Positions 10,101 through 22,662 of a stretch of 64,000 nt of DNA are shown here, piece after piece. The DNA lies in contig JAJYVF010000004.1 of NCBI GenBank assembly GCA_021792135.1, positions 124,001 to 188,000 of the forward strand, in the 5' to 3' direction. Both the position numbers and the translations under genes were made by a program. This DNA is from Acidobacteriota bacterium (GTDB lineage Bacteria; Acidobacteriota; Terriglobia; Terriglobales; Acidobacteriaceae). The notes beneath the pieces are model-generated. The model was not told where the DNA came from, made no database searches, and worked only from the letters and a program-made list of their open reading frames with translations. Each line of letters begins with the position of its first letter. The stretch's first letter is position 1.

Positions 10101-11897
10101 ATGGCAGAACGCACGGCCGCCTCTCTGGAAACCGCAACGCCCCTGAGCGCCCCGCCGAGGGCAGGGGCACCGGCCCTGGCTCCGGAAACCAAACCGAAAT
10201 CCAGCCTGGCCGCCGCGATGGAGCACATCGCTCCGACGCGGGACGAGCGGCTCTTTCTGGTGCTCTCCATCTTTATTGGGGTGATTTCGGGGCTGCTGGT
10301 GGTGGCGTTCCGGATCGCGATCGAGTGGATTCAGCTACTGGCGATGGGCTCATCACCGCACGCCGGGCAGCTGCGGCTGCTGTTCGTGCCGGGGATTGCC
10401 GGGTTGGTGGTGGCGGCGCTGGTGGTGTGGTTCTTCCCGGCTGCTCGGGGCAGCGGGGTGAATCAGACCAAGGCTGCTCTGTACATCTACGACGGCTACA
10501 TCTCCTTCCGGACGGTAATCGGGAAGTTCATCACGGCGGCGCTGGCGATTGGCGGCGGCCATTCGCTGGGCCCCGAGGACCCTTCGCTGCAGATCGGGGC
10601 GGGGGTGGCTTCGATTGTGGCGCGGAACCTGCGGCTGTCGCGACGACGGCTGCGGATGTTTGCGCCGATTGGCGCGGCGGCCGGTCTGGCGGCGGCGTTC
10701 AATGCGCCCATTTCTGCGATCCTGTTCGTCATCGAGGAGGTTATCGGGAGCTGGAGCGCGGCGGTGCTGGGCTCGCTGGTGCTGGCGGCGATCTCGAGCG
10801 TGGTGGTGGTGCGCGGCTTCCTGGGCGCGGAGCCAATGTTCCGGATCCCGTCGATCACGGTGAAGGACCCGCGGGAGCTGATGGCGTATGCGGTGCTGGG
10901 CGTCATCGGCGGGCTGCTGGCGCCGGTCTTCGCCATCATCCTCGGCTACCTGCGACCACGGCTGCGCGCCATGCCGAGGTGGACCCAGTTTGTGCAGCCG
11001 GCAGTGGCGGGGCTGATGGTGGGAGCGATCGGGTATTTCGGATTCCCGCAGGTGATGGGGGTCGGCTACGACATCATCGACCAGGCCATGCACGGGCAGT
11101 TTGTGTGGCAGATGCTGCTGGCCCTGACGCTGCTGAAGCTGCTGGCCACGACGTTTTCGTTCTCCAGCGGGACGCCGGGCGGGATGTTCGCGCCGACGCT
11201 GTTCATCGGGGCGATGCTGGGCGGCGCGGTAGGAGCCTTCGAGAAGCACTTCTTTCCGCACCTTACGGGGACGATCGGAGCCTACTCGCTGGTAGGGATG
11301 GGCGTGCTGTTTGCGGGCTTTCTGCGCGCTCCGCTGACCTCGGTTTTCATGGTGCTGGAGGTCAGCGGGAACTATTCGATCATCCTGCCGCTGATTCTGG
11401 CGAACACACTGTCGTTTCTGCTGTCGCGGACACTGCAGCCGGTGGGGATATTCGAGATTTTCACCCAGCAGGACGGGCTGGATCTGCCTTCGATGGAGGA
11501 GCAGCGGGAGGAAGCGGCCCTCCACATTGAGGATGCGCTGCGGCCGGTGGCAGTACCGGTGGCACGGGGCAGCGATACGCTGTCGGCGGTGGCGGAGGTG
11601 CTGGCGCGCGGCGGCGCGCGGGCGTGTCTGGTGCAGCTGATTGACGGATCGTGGTACCCGATGAGCGCGGAGGAGCTGGCCACGGCTTCCGCCACTCTGG
11701 CGCCGGAAACGCCGGTCCAGCGGGCGCTGAAATCCGACCGTGCGCCGCTGCTCTTCCCGGATATGCCGCTGGACAGCGCGCTGCATTATTTCCCGCGCTG
11801 GCCGCTGCTGCCGATTCTGAACCGCGCCAGCCGCGAAACGCTGGAAGGGATGCTCACGCTGGACGATGTGCTGCACCGCTATCGTGCGGGAGAATAG
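10101..11897 (+). CDS. ClC-family chloride channel/antiporter with C-terminal CBS-like region
   Basis: Voltage-gated-type chloride transporter of 598 residues with about ten or more hydrophobic helices. The three anion-selectivity signatures are present: GSGVN at 117-121, GPEDP at 157-161 (with E159 at the place of the gating glutamate of ClcA) and GGMFAP in the second half. The GREGP motif of E. coli ClcA is thus altered to GPEDP but keeps the glutamate. The last 130 residues resemble a degenerate CBS pair that could sense nucleotides. Whether it is a channel or a proton antiporter cannot be told from sequence. Confidence 0.9.
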   Translation: MAERTAASLETATPLSAPPRAGAPALAPETKPKSSLAAAMEHIAPTRDERLFLVLSIFIGVISGLLVVAFRIAIEWIQLLAMGSSPHAGQLRLLFVPGIAGLVVAALVVWFFPAARGSGVNQTKAALYIYDGYISFRTVIGKFITAALAIGGGHSLGPEDPSLQIGAGVASIVARNLRLSRRRLRMFAPIGAAAGLAAAFNAPISAILFVIEEVIGSWSAAVLGSLVLAAISSVVVVRGFLGAEPMFRIPSITVKDPRELMAYAVLGVIGGLLAPVFAIILGYLRPRLRAMPRWTQFVQPAVAGLMVGAIGYFGFPQVMGVGYDIIDQAMHGQFVWQMLLALTLLKLLATTFSFSSGTPGGMFAPTLFIGAMLGGAVGAFEKHFFPHLTGTIGAYSLVGMGVLFAGFLRAPLTSVFMVLEVSGNYSIILPLILANTLSFLLSRTLQPVGIFEIFTQQDGLDLPSMEEQREEAALHIEDALRPVAVPVARGSDTLSAVAEVLARGGARACLVQLIDGSWYPMSAEELATASATLAPETPVQRALKSDRAPLLFPDMPLDSALHYFPRWPLLPILNRASRETLEGMLTLDDVLHRYRAGE

Positions 11898-11942
11898 AAG
11901 GGGTCTCATTAAGCAGTCTCGAGGCCTGGTCGAAAGCATGAG

Positions 11943-11962
11943 CCCGCGTCAGCGGCGGGTTT
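11943..11962 (+). terminator. Possible terminator after the ClC gene
   Basis: CCCGC at 11943-11947 pairs with GCGGG at 11955-11959 and is followed by TTT. It lies 45 bases after the ClC stop and before the kinase gene. The stem is short, so confidence is low. Confidence 0.3.
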
Positions 11963-12082
11963 CATCCGCAGTCATTCATGGCGAGCGCGCTGGGTTGACG
12001 GGACCAGTTCCGGAGGTTCCCGCTTGCATCGCCAGGGCCGCGCCACTAGTCTCAAGCTTCGAAGGTCTTCGATTCACGCCTC

Positions 12083-13897
12083 ATGCTGAGTCTCTATCAA
12101 AGGCTCATTCTCGGATGTGTCCTGCTCATAGCACTGGTCACCGCCGTGAGCTTCCTGGTGCGGACATCCTTTGTCCGGCTGGCGGCGCTGGACGTGCAGG
12201 TGCGGGTAGCGGAATCCGCGGTGGCTTCGCTGGCGTCGGCGCGGGGCGCCATGGCGCACGAAGAACTGATTGCGGTGCAGAGAGCGACAGGCAGCGCGAC
12301 CGAGGCGGAGTTCCGCGACCAGGCCGCGCGGACGCAGACGCTGCTCCGCATGGCGGCGGACGACATGCGGCAGTTCGACAGTTCCCTGCGGGTGGATCTG
12401 GTGGCGGACCGGCACGAGCGGCTGCTGCGGCATCCGCCGGAGAGCGAGGTGGAGCTGACGCGCCAGCTGGAGGCGCTCCATCTTGAGATCCGGCACGACC
12501 TGGATCAGGTTTCGGCGCGGCGCGACGCGGTGGTGCGACCGCTGCGAGGGCAGGAGGACGCGCTGCGAGCTCGCTTGATTGCCGCCTGCGGGCTGAGCAT
12601 CGTGGCCGCCGCTGCGATCTCTGCGATGATGCTGGCGCTGGTGATCGTGCCGCTGCGGCACACGGCCCGCGTGGCGCGGTGCATCGGGCAGGGCGACCTG
12701 CACCAGCGGGTGGAGTGGCGCTCGAAGGACGACCTGGGAACGATCGCCACGGAACTGAACCGGCTGGCAGTGCGATTGCGAGACCTGCGGGAAACGGAAT
12801 CGGGCCGGCGGCAGATGGAGTTCCAGCTGATCGATGCGGTGGTGCGGTCCATCTTTGAGCCGGTGATTGTGACCGACGGGCGCGGGCAGGTGCTGAAGCT
12901 GAACCAGGCCGCTGTGGAGTTGCTGGGCAGCACCTCGCACGGCGCGGAACTGGACCGGATGGTGCTGGCCAATACTCCGGGCGGGGACAAGATCCTGAGC
13001 GCGATCCGCTCCGCCGTCTCCATGCAGCGCGCGACGACCGGCGAAGAGGGAGAAGCGGCGCTGCTGCCGATGCGCATCGGCCAGGCGGAGCGCAGCTATC
13101 GCTTGCGCACCACGCCCATGCGGGACAGCGAAGGGAAACTTCTGGGGGCGGTCACGCTGCTCGAGGACGTAACGGAAATTGCCGAGGTGGACCGCTTCAA
13201 ATCGCGGTTCCTCTCCGTGGCGTCGCAGAGGCTGCGCGATCCTCTGCAGCGGCTGCGGCTTTCCCTGTACGCGCTGACCCAGGGGCACGCCGGCGAGATG
13301 CGTCCCCTGCAGATGGATCTGGCCACCAGCGCCGCGGAGGAGGCCGAGCACCTGGACGACCTGATGCTGGACCTGGTCGAAGTGGCGGAGCTGGAGACGG
13401 GGCGGCGGCAGCTCAGGATCGAGAAGCTGCGTCCCATCGACGCGCTGCGCGATGCGGCGGCCCGCTACCGCGACCGGGCGCGGGAGAAGAACATTGATGT
13501 GGAAATCGTGGCCTTCGAGGACATCGCGTTCGTGCAGGCCGACCGGCGGGCGCTGCGCACGATCCTCGACAATCTGCTGAACAACGCGCTGCGCTATACG
13601 CCGGAAGGTGGGCAGATCCGCCTGGGCGCTTCGGAACAGCAGGAGCGGGTCCAGTTCTTCATTCACGATAACGGGCGGGGGATCGAAGCGGAGCGGCTGC
13701 CGACCATCTTCGGGCGGTTTACCGGCGATCCGGGCAGCGGAGGGACGGGCCTGGGACTGGCAATGGTGCGCCGCCTGGTGGAAACGCAGAGCGGCCAGGT
13801 CTCCGTGGAGAGCCGGCTGGGCTCGGGGACCACCTTTCGGTTCACGCTGCCGGTGGCCGTCTCCGAACCCGAGCGGCACCCGGTGGAGGCGGGATGA
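12083..13897 (+). CDS. Histidine-kinase-like membrane sensor lacking the phospho-acceptor His
   Basis: 604-residue two-component-type sensor: transmembrane helices at about 7-27 and 164-190 around an extracytoplasmic helical region, HAMP at 190-243, PAS at about 245-365, then a dimerisation helix and HATPase domain. The ATP-binding boxes look intact: N box with N497 and N501, DNGRGI at 529-534, FGRF and GGTGLGL. The H-box reads SQRLRDPL, so the position of the conserved His is Gln382 (codon CAG at 13226-13228). It cannot autophosphorylate in the usual way at this site. Its stop overlaps the start of the KdpD-domain gene (ATGA), suggesting a complex of both products. A signalling pseudokinase is the simplest reading. 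Confidence 0.85.
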   Translation: MLSLYQRLILGCVLLIALVTAVSFLVRTSFVRLAALDVQVRVAESAVASLASARGAMAHEELIAVQRATGSATEAEFRDQAARTQTLLRMAADDMRQFDSSLRVDLVADRHERLLRHPPESEVELTRQLEALHLEIRHDLDQVSARRDAVVRPLRGQEDALRARLIAACGLSIVAAAAISAMMLALVIVPLRHTARVARCIGQGDLHQRVEWRSKDDLGTIATELNRLAVRLRDLRETESGRRQMEFQLIDAVVRSIFEPVIVTDGRGQVLKLNQAAVELLGSTSHGAELDRMVLANTPGGDKILSAIRSAVSMQRATTGEEGEAALLPMRIGQAERSYRLRTTPMRDSEGKLLGAVTLLEDVTEIAEVDRFKSRFLSVASQRLRDPLQRLRLSLYALTQGHAGEMRPLQMDLATSAAEEAEHLDDLMLDLVEVAELETGRRQLRIEKLRPIDALRDAAARYRDRAREKNIDVEIVAFEDIAFVQADRRALRTILDNLLNNALRYTPEGGQIRLGASEQQERVQFFIHDNGRGIEAERLPTIFGRFTGDPGSGGTGLGLAMVRRLVETQSGQVSVESRLGSGTTFRFTLPVAVSEPERHPVEAG

Positions 13898-15018
13898 GCG
13901 ATCTGACGCCGCCCCGCCACGAGATGGCGGAACCGGGACGTCTGCGCGTGTATCTGGGCGCGGCTCCGGGCGTGGGCAAGACCTACCGGATGCTCGAAGA
14001 CGCGCATCTGATGCGCCGCCAGGGGATCGAAGTCGTGATCGGGCTGGTGGAGCCGCACGGTCGCGCCGACACCGCGGCGCTGATCAATGGGCTGGAGGTC
14101 ATCCCGCTGCTGGACGTGCAGTACCGCTCGGTGACGCTGCACGAGATGAATGTCGACGCGATCCTGCAACGCCATCCGAGCTGGTGCATGGTGGATGAGC
14201 TGGCTCACACCAATGTTCCGGGATCGCGCAATCGCAAGCGCTACGAAGACGTTCTCGAGTTGCTGGACGCCGGCATCAACGTGATGACGGCGGTGAATAT
14301 CCAGCACCTCGAGACGCTGAACGACGCGGTGGCCCGCTCGGCGAGCACGCAGATCCGGGAAACGGTTCCGGACAGCTTCCTGCGTCGGGCGAACGAGGTC
14401 ATCAACGTCGACATCACCGTCGACGAGCTGCGCGCGCGCCTGCGGCAGGGGAAGATCTACGCGGCGGAAAAGGTGGAGCAGGCGCTGGCGAACTTCTTCC
14501 GCAAGGGCAACCTGAACATGCTGCGGGAGCTGGCGCTGCGGACCACCGCCGAGCAGGTAGGCACCGCCGCTGCCGAATACCGCCGGACGCAGGGGCTGGA
14601 ACAGGCTCCGATGCCGGAAAAGGTGATGGTGTGTGTTTCGGCGCGGGCAGGGATGGAGCGGGTGCTGCGTGTGGGCGCGCGCATCGCCGGGCGCCTGGCC
14701 ACGGACTGGTATGTGGTGTATGTGGAGACGCCGGACACGGATCACCGGCACGGCAATCCGGAGGCCTTTGCGCGGATAGAGGAGTACCAGCGGATGGCGC
14801 GGGATCTGGGGGCCCGGGTGGTCTTGCTGCACGACACAAAGGTGGCCAACGCGCTGATCGAATTTGCGCGCAAGGAGAATATCTCCCACGTGGTGTTTGC
14901 ACAGTCCGCCCGCTCGCGGTGGGATATTCTGCTGCGTGGCTCGATCATCAACCGCTTCCTGAACGAAATGCGGGACACCACCGTGCAGGTGGTGCCGGTG
15001 GAAAGAGAGAGGAGATAG
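13894..15018 (+). CDS. Stand-alone KdpD sensor domain with universal stress domain
   Basis: 374-residue soluble protein equal to only the N-terminal part of KdpD, the potassium/turgor sensor. It has Walker A GAAPGVGKT at 22-30, the Walker B-like region VDELAHTNVPGSRNRKR at about 100-116, and a C-terminal UspA-like domain (about 240-370). No transmembrane helices and no kinase domain follow. Short KdpD proteins of this kind are known from cyanobacteria such as Anabaena. The overlap with the preceding His-less sensor gene suggests the two act together as a split KdpD. No kdpFABC or kdpE genes lie in the window. Confidence 0.9.
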   Translation: MSDLTPPRHEMAEPGRLRVYLGAAPGVGKTYRMLEDAHLMRRQGIEVVIGLVEPHGRADTAALINGLEVIPLLDVQYRSVTLHEMNVDAILQRHPSWCMVDELAHTNVPGSRNRKRYEDVLELLDAGINVMTAVNIQHLETLNDAVARSASTQIRETVPDSFLRRANEVINVDITVDELRARLRQGKIYAAEKVEQALANFFRKGNLNMLRELALRTTAEQVGTAAAEYRRTQGLEQAPMPEKVMVCVSARAGMERVLRVGARIAGRLATDWYVVYVETPDTDHRHGNPEAFARIEEYQRMARDLGARVVLLHDTKVANALIEFARKENISHVVFAQSARSRWDILLRGSIINRFLNEMRDTTVQVVPVERERR

Positions 15019-15072
15019 GCTGCGCCTGCGGGCACGCGGGAAGGGTGCGGCCGGTGTGCTATATGTTGCCAG

Positions 15073-16443
15073 ATGCCCTGCCACTCCTGGTGCTCCTCCG
15101 CTGTCCTTGCCGCAAGCCTCGCAACCCTGACCGCGCTGCATGCGCAGAGCCCCGCGCCATCGCCTCCCATGGGCTGGACAGAATGGGACGCGTACGGCCT
15201 GCCGGTGACCGAAGCTGACTTCCGGGCGAATGCCGAGGTATTGGCGGGGCTGAAGCAATACGGCTGGGAGTATGCCCTGCTCGACGCGGGCTGGTATGAA
15301 CAGGACCCCACAGCCCGCGCCGCCGCCACCAAACACTATGTGTGGGACGCGAACGGTCGCCTGATCCCCGCCGCCAGCCGGTTCCCTTCCGCCGTCGGCG
15401 GAGCGGGCTTTCGGCCGCTGGCCGGCTGGCTCCACGCACAGGGGCTGAAGCTCGGCATCCACGTGATGCTGGGCATTCCGCGGCAGGCAGTGGACGCCAA
15501 CCTGCCCATCGCCGGCTCCGGCTTCCGGGCGGCTGATGCGGCCGACACGCGCCAGACCTGCTCCTGGGACCGCGAGTTCTACGTCGTGAAGGACAACGCC
15601 GCCGGGCAGGCCTGGTATGACTCCATCGCGCGGCAGTATGCGGACTGGGGAGTCGGCTTCATCAAGCTGGGGTGTGTGAGCGACCAGCCCTTCCACCCCT
15701 CCGAGATTCGCCAGATGAGCGAGGCGATTCGCAGGACCGGGCGTCCCATGGTGCTCAGCCTTTCGCCCGGGCCGCCGCCGCGGGAGTATGCGCAGTTCGT
15801 CTTCCGCTACGCCCGGATGGTGCGCTTCTCGGCCGAGCACTGGGACCTGTGGGCGCCGCCGCCGGGAAAGGACGGCTATCCGGTGGGTCTGCGCGAGGAT
15901 TTCGATCTCTTCGCGCAGTGGGAGGCGTATGTGAAGCCAGGACACTGGATCGATGGCGATGTGCTGCCGGACGGGTGGCTGGCTCCGCATCCGCCGGTGG
16001 GCGAGCCCCGGCACTCGCGCCTGAGCCCCAATGAAGAGCGCAGCCAGTTCGCTCTGTGGGCCTTTGCCCGTGCGCCTCTGATCGAGGGTGCCAACCTTTC
16101 CCGACTGGACGCGCTGACGCGCAGCCTGATGACCAATCGCGCCCTGATCGACATTGACCAGCACGCGCGCGAAAGCCACCCTCTCACGAACCTGCCACGG
16201 GGCTTCGAGCACGTCCGCGTGTGGGAGGCGCACATGGGCACGCCGGATCAGCCTCGCCGCTGCTTTGCCTTTTTTAATCTGGACGACGCGCCGGTGACGC
16301 TCAGGGCCGCCTGGACGCAGCTGGGGCTCACCCCGGGATCCCATGCAGCCCGCGATCTGTGGACGGGCCGCGCGCTGGCGCCCTCAACCGGCGTCGAGGT
16401 GCGCCTGCCGCCCCACGGAAGCGCTGTCGAGCAGGTGCGGTAG
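15073..16443 (+). CDS. Secreted GH27-like (alpha-galactosidase family) protein, nucleophile missing
   Basis: 456 residues with a signal peptide (about 1-24) and a GH27-type barrel: MGWTEWDAYG at 33-42, LLDAGWY at 69-75, and HWIDGDVLP at 291-299, where D296 matches the acid/base Asp. The strand that normally ends in K-x-D with the catalytic nucleophile reads FIKLGC, so residue 200 is Gly (GGG) and 201 is Cys. The usual double-displacement mechanism should not work. It may be a binding protein, use another residue, or be decaying, although the frame is otherwise intact. No strong ribosome site is visible before the ATG. Confidence 0.8.
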   Translation: MPCHSWCSSAVLAASLATLTALHAQSPAPSPPMGWTEWDAYGLPVTEADFRANAEVLAGLKQYGWEYALLDAGWYEQDPTARAAATKHYVWDANGRLIPAASRFPSAVGGAGFRPLAGWLHAQGLKLGIHVMLGIPRQAVDANLPIAGSGFRAADAADTRQTCSWDREFYVVKDNAAGQAWYDSIARQYADWGVGFIKLGCVSDQPFHPSEIRQMSEAIRRTGRPMVLSLSPGPPPREYAQFVFRYARMVRFSAEHWDLWAPPPGKDGYPVGLREDFDLFAQWEAYVKPGHWIDGDVLPDGWLAPHPPVGEPRHSRLSPNEERSQFALWAFARAPLIEGANLSRLDALTRSLMTNRALIDIDQHARESHPLTNLPRGFEHVRVWEAHMGTPDQPRRCFAFFNLDDAPVTLRAAWTQLGLTPGSHAARDLWTGRALAPSTGVEVRLPPHGSAVEQVR

Positions 16444-16452
16444 GCCGCCGCA

Positions 16453-16678
16453 ATGCACCGACTGCCACGGCAAGCTGGGCGAGCGCTGACGGAGGTAGGC
16501 AAGCCGGACCAGGCGATCACCGAACTGCGGCAGGCAGCGGCGCTCGCGCCGAAGGACCTGAAGCTGCATTACGATCCGGGGCGCGTACCGGGCGGCGAGC
16601 AGGATGGATGAGGCCAGAACCGTACTGGCGCTGAGCGCCAAACTGTACGGCTCGAAGGATTCGGCGGGGCCGAAGTAG
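16453..16678 (+). pseudogene. Decayed TPR-protein C-terminal fragment
   Basis: Between the GH27 stop and the next gene lie two out-of-frame pieces of one TPR protein. One piece (from 16453) reads ALTEVGKPDQAITELRQAAA and onward to LAPKDLKLHYD. The other, one base out of phase, runs from 16607 as DEARTVLALSAKLYG then SKDSAGPK to the TAG at 16676-16678. A further short piece, CHGKLG, lies in a third frame near 16463. At least two frameshifts are needed to join them, so this is a relic. It may be the tail of a gene once associated with the CRTAC genes downstream. Confidence 0.6.
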
Positions 16679-16780
16679 CGCGACCTGCAGGCGGAGCCTG
16701 GCGGCATTGTATTCTGGAAGGGCCCACCTCACAACACATGGCTGCGGCGGTCCGCGGAAGGACGCAGAAGGAAACAGGGA

Positions 16781-18667
<1,887 letters not shown>

Positions 18668-18668
18668 C

Positions 18669-20572
<1,904 letters not shown>

Positions 20573-20576
<4 letters not shown>

Positions 20577-22654
20577 ATGCCGATCTCTCGCCTGTGAGTA
20601 AAGATGCTGCTCCGCAGCGGAGCAGATCGCTGAGGTTTCTCCCACTGACAATCCTGGGCTTTGCGCTTCCCCTGAGCGCACAAATCACGGTGGAACAGCC
20701 GATCCCGCAGCTGGCAACGGTGCATGTGGATGCGAGCCGTTCCGCGGGGCCGGAGATCCCGCGCACCATCTTCGGCAGTTTTCTGGAGCCGATCGGGAAC
20801 TCGACCTACAACGGGCTTTGGGCGGAGTTGCTGCAGAATCCGAGCCTCGAAGCGGGTCTCTGGGATGCGATGCATGTGCGGCAGATGCTGGAGGAGGATC
20901 CGGAGCTGGCGCGAGCCTCGCAGCTCGACCTGCCGCTCCCCTGGCAACCGCTGGCGATCAATGAGGGCAATCGCTACGAGATCCGCTATGGAGATGCGGC
21001 CAACTCCTGGCAGTACGTCCGGATTTTCGGTGTGCCGGGCGAGCCGACGGGCATCCGGCAGGAAGTCTATCTTCCGGTTCAGCGAACGCTCGAATATCGC
21101 GGCAGCCTGTATGCGCGCCATGTCAGTGGCCCCACCAGGCTGACCGTTTCGATCCGCGCGCGCAACAGCCGGGACGTGCTGGCCTCGGCGCACATCGAGG
21201 CGAGCAGCGATGCGTGGATGAAGTATCTGTTTCAGTTACAGATTCCCGCCAATGCGCTACACCGGCTGGACCCCGCGGACTTCGTCGTGCAGCTGGAAGG
21301 CGATGAGGAGGTCGATGTAGATGAGCTGTCGCTGATGCCGGCGGATGCGCTGGACGGACTCGATCCGGATGAGGTGGCGATGGCGAAAGCGCTTGAGACG
21401 CCGCTGGTGCGCTTTGGCGGGAACTTTACTTCCGGGTATCACTGGAAGGACGGGATCGGGCCGGAAGACAAGCGCATCAGCATGCGCAACATGGCGTGGG
21501 GCATTCCCGAATACAACACCTTCGGCACGGACGAGTTTCTGCACTTCTGCAGCCTGATTGGAGCGCAGCCACAGATTGCGCTGAACCTGGGCAGCGGCAC
21601 TCCGGAGGAAGCAGCCGGCTGGGTGCGCTATGTGGACGCGCACTGGTCGCGGCACAGCGGCAACTTATGGGAGTTAGGCAATGAGTTATGGGGTGACTGG
21701 AACCTGGGCTATCCCACGCTGGGCCAGCTGGCAGCGCGGACGCTGGCCTTCAGCAGAGCGGTGCGGGCGGTCGATCCGGATGCGCGGCTGATTGCCACCG
21801 GCGCCGACCCGGATGACTTTACGGAGTGGAACGCGGCGCAGCTCAGCAATCCGGCGGGGACCTTCGATTACCTTTCCACGCATTTCGTGGTCACCAACAC
21901 GGCGACGGAGACCCGCAATGCTTCCGCCGATTTCATAGCAGCCGCGGCATTTGCTCTTCCCGTCGGGCTGGGCCGGAAGATCGAGCAGGAGCAGAACCAG
22001 ATCAACCAGTTCCCCGCTTTCGCGAACAAAGCCCATGTGGCGTTTACGGAATGGCTGTTTATCGGGCGTCGGCCAGGCACGCCGAACTACACCAATCTCG
22101 GCGGAGCCATCAATACCGGCGGATTCCTGAACATGATCATGCGGCAGTCCGCGATCGTGCCCATCTCCGACATGACGGGCATCATGGAGTTCGCGGGCAT
22201 CTGGAAGAAACGCAGCCAGATCTTTGCCGCGCCGGGATATTACGTGCTGCGGATGTACTCGACCGCGCACGCGACGCGGCCGGTCGCGGTGGAGACGCAG
22301 AGCGGCAGCTACTCCGTACAGCATGGGGTAACGCGGCTGCCGGATATTTCAGGCGTTCCCTACCTTGACGTGGTTGCGGCGCTGAATGATTCGGGCTCCG
22401 CACTGACGCTGTTCTGTGTGAACCGCAGCCTGGACACCGATATTCCCGCGGAGATTCACATCGACGGCTTTGCCGCCGGATCGATAGCCGATGTGCAGAC
22501 GCTCGCGGGGAGCAGCATCGACGATGCCAATGACGAAGACGATCCGGAGCACGTCATTCCCGCAAAGACCAGGGATGCTGTCGCGGCCGGAGCTTTCCGG
22601 CATACTTTTCATCACGAAAGCGTAACTGTCATTACTTTTCACAGACAGATGTAA
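20573..22654 (+). CDS. Secreted alpha-L-arabinofuranosidase (GH51)
   Basis: Hydrolyses terminal alpha-L-arabinofuranosyl residues from arabinan, arabinoxylan or related hemicelluloses. The 693-residue protein has a signal segment at about 19-37, an N-terminal carbohydrate-binding-like region with TIFGSFLEPIGN at 66-76, and a TIM barrel. The acid/base E371 lies in WELGNELWG and the nucleophile E493 in FTEWLF; both catalytic Glu residues are intact. The start ATG overlaps the stop of the second CRTAC gene, so it is probably translated by coupling. Presumably works outside the cytoplasm with the other exported proteins of this locus. Confidence 0.9.
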
Positions 22655-22662
22655 AGGAACCA

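Noticed and set aside
13663-16344. Very long open frame on the minus strand, 893 codons
   Set aside because: It runs antisense through the sensor, KdpD and GH27 genes, is rich in Arg, His, Pro and Gln as expected for a GC-rich shadow, and contains no recognisable domain.
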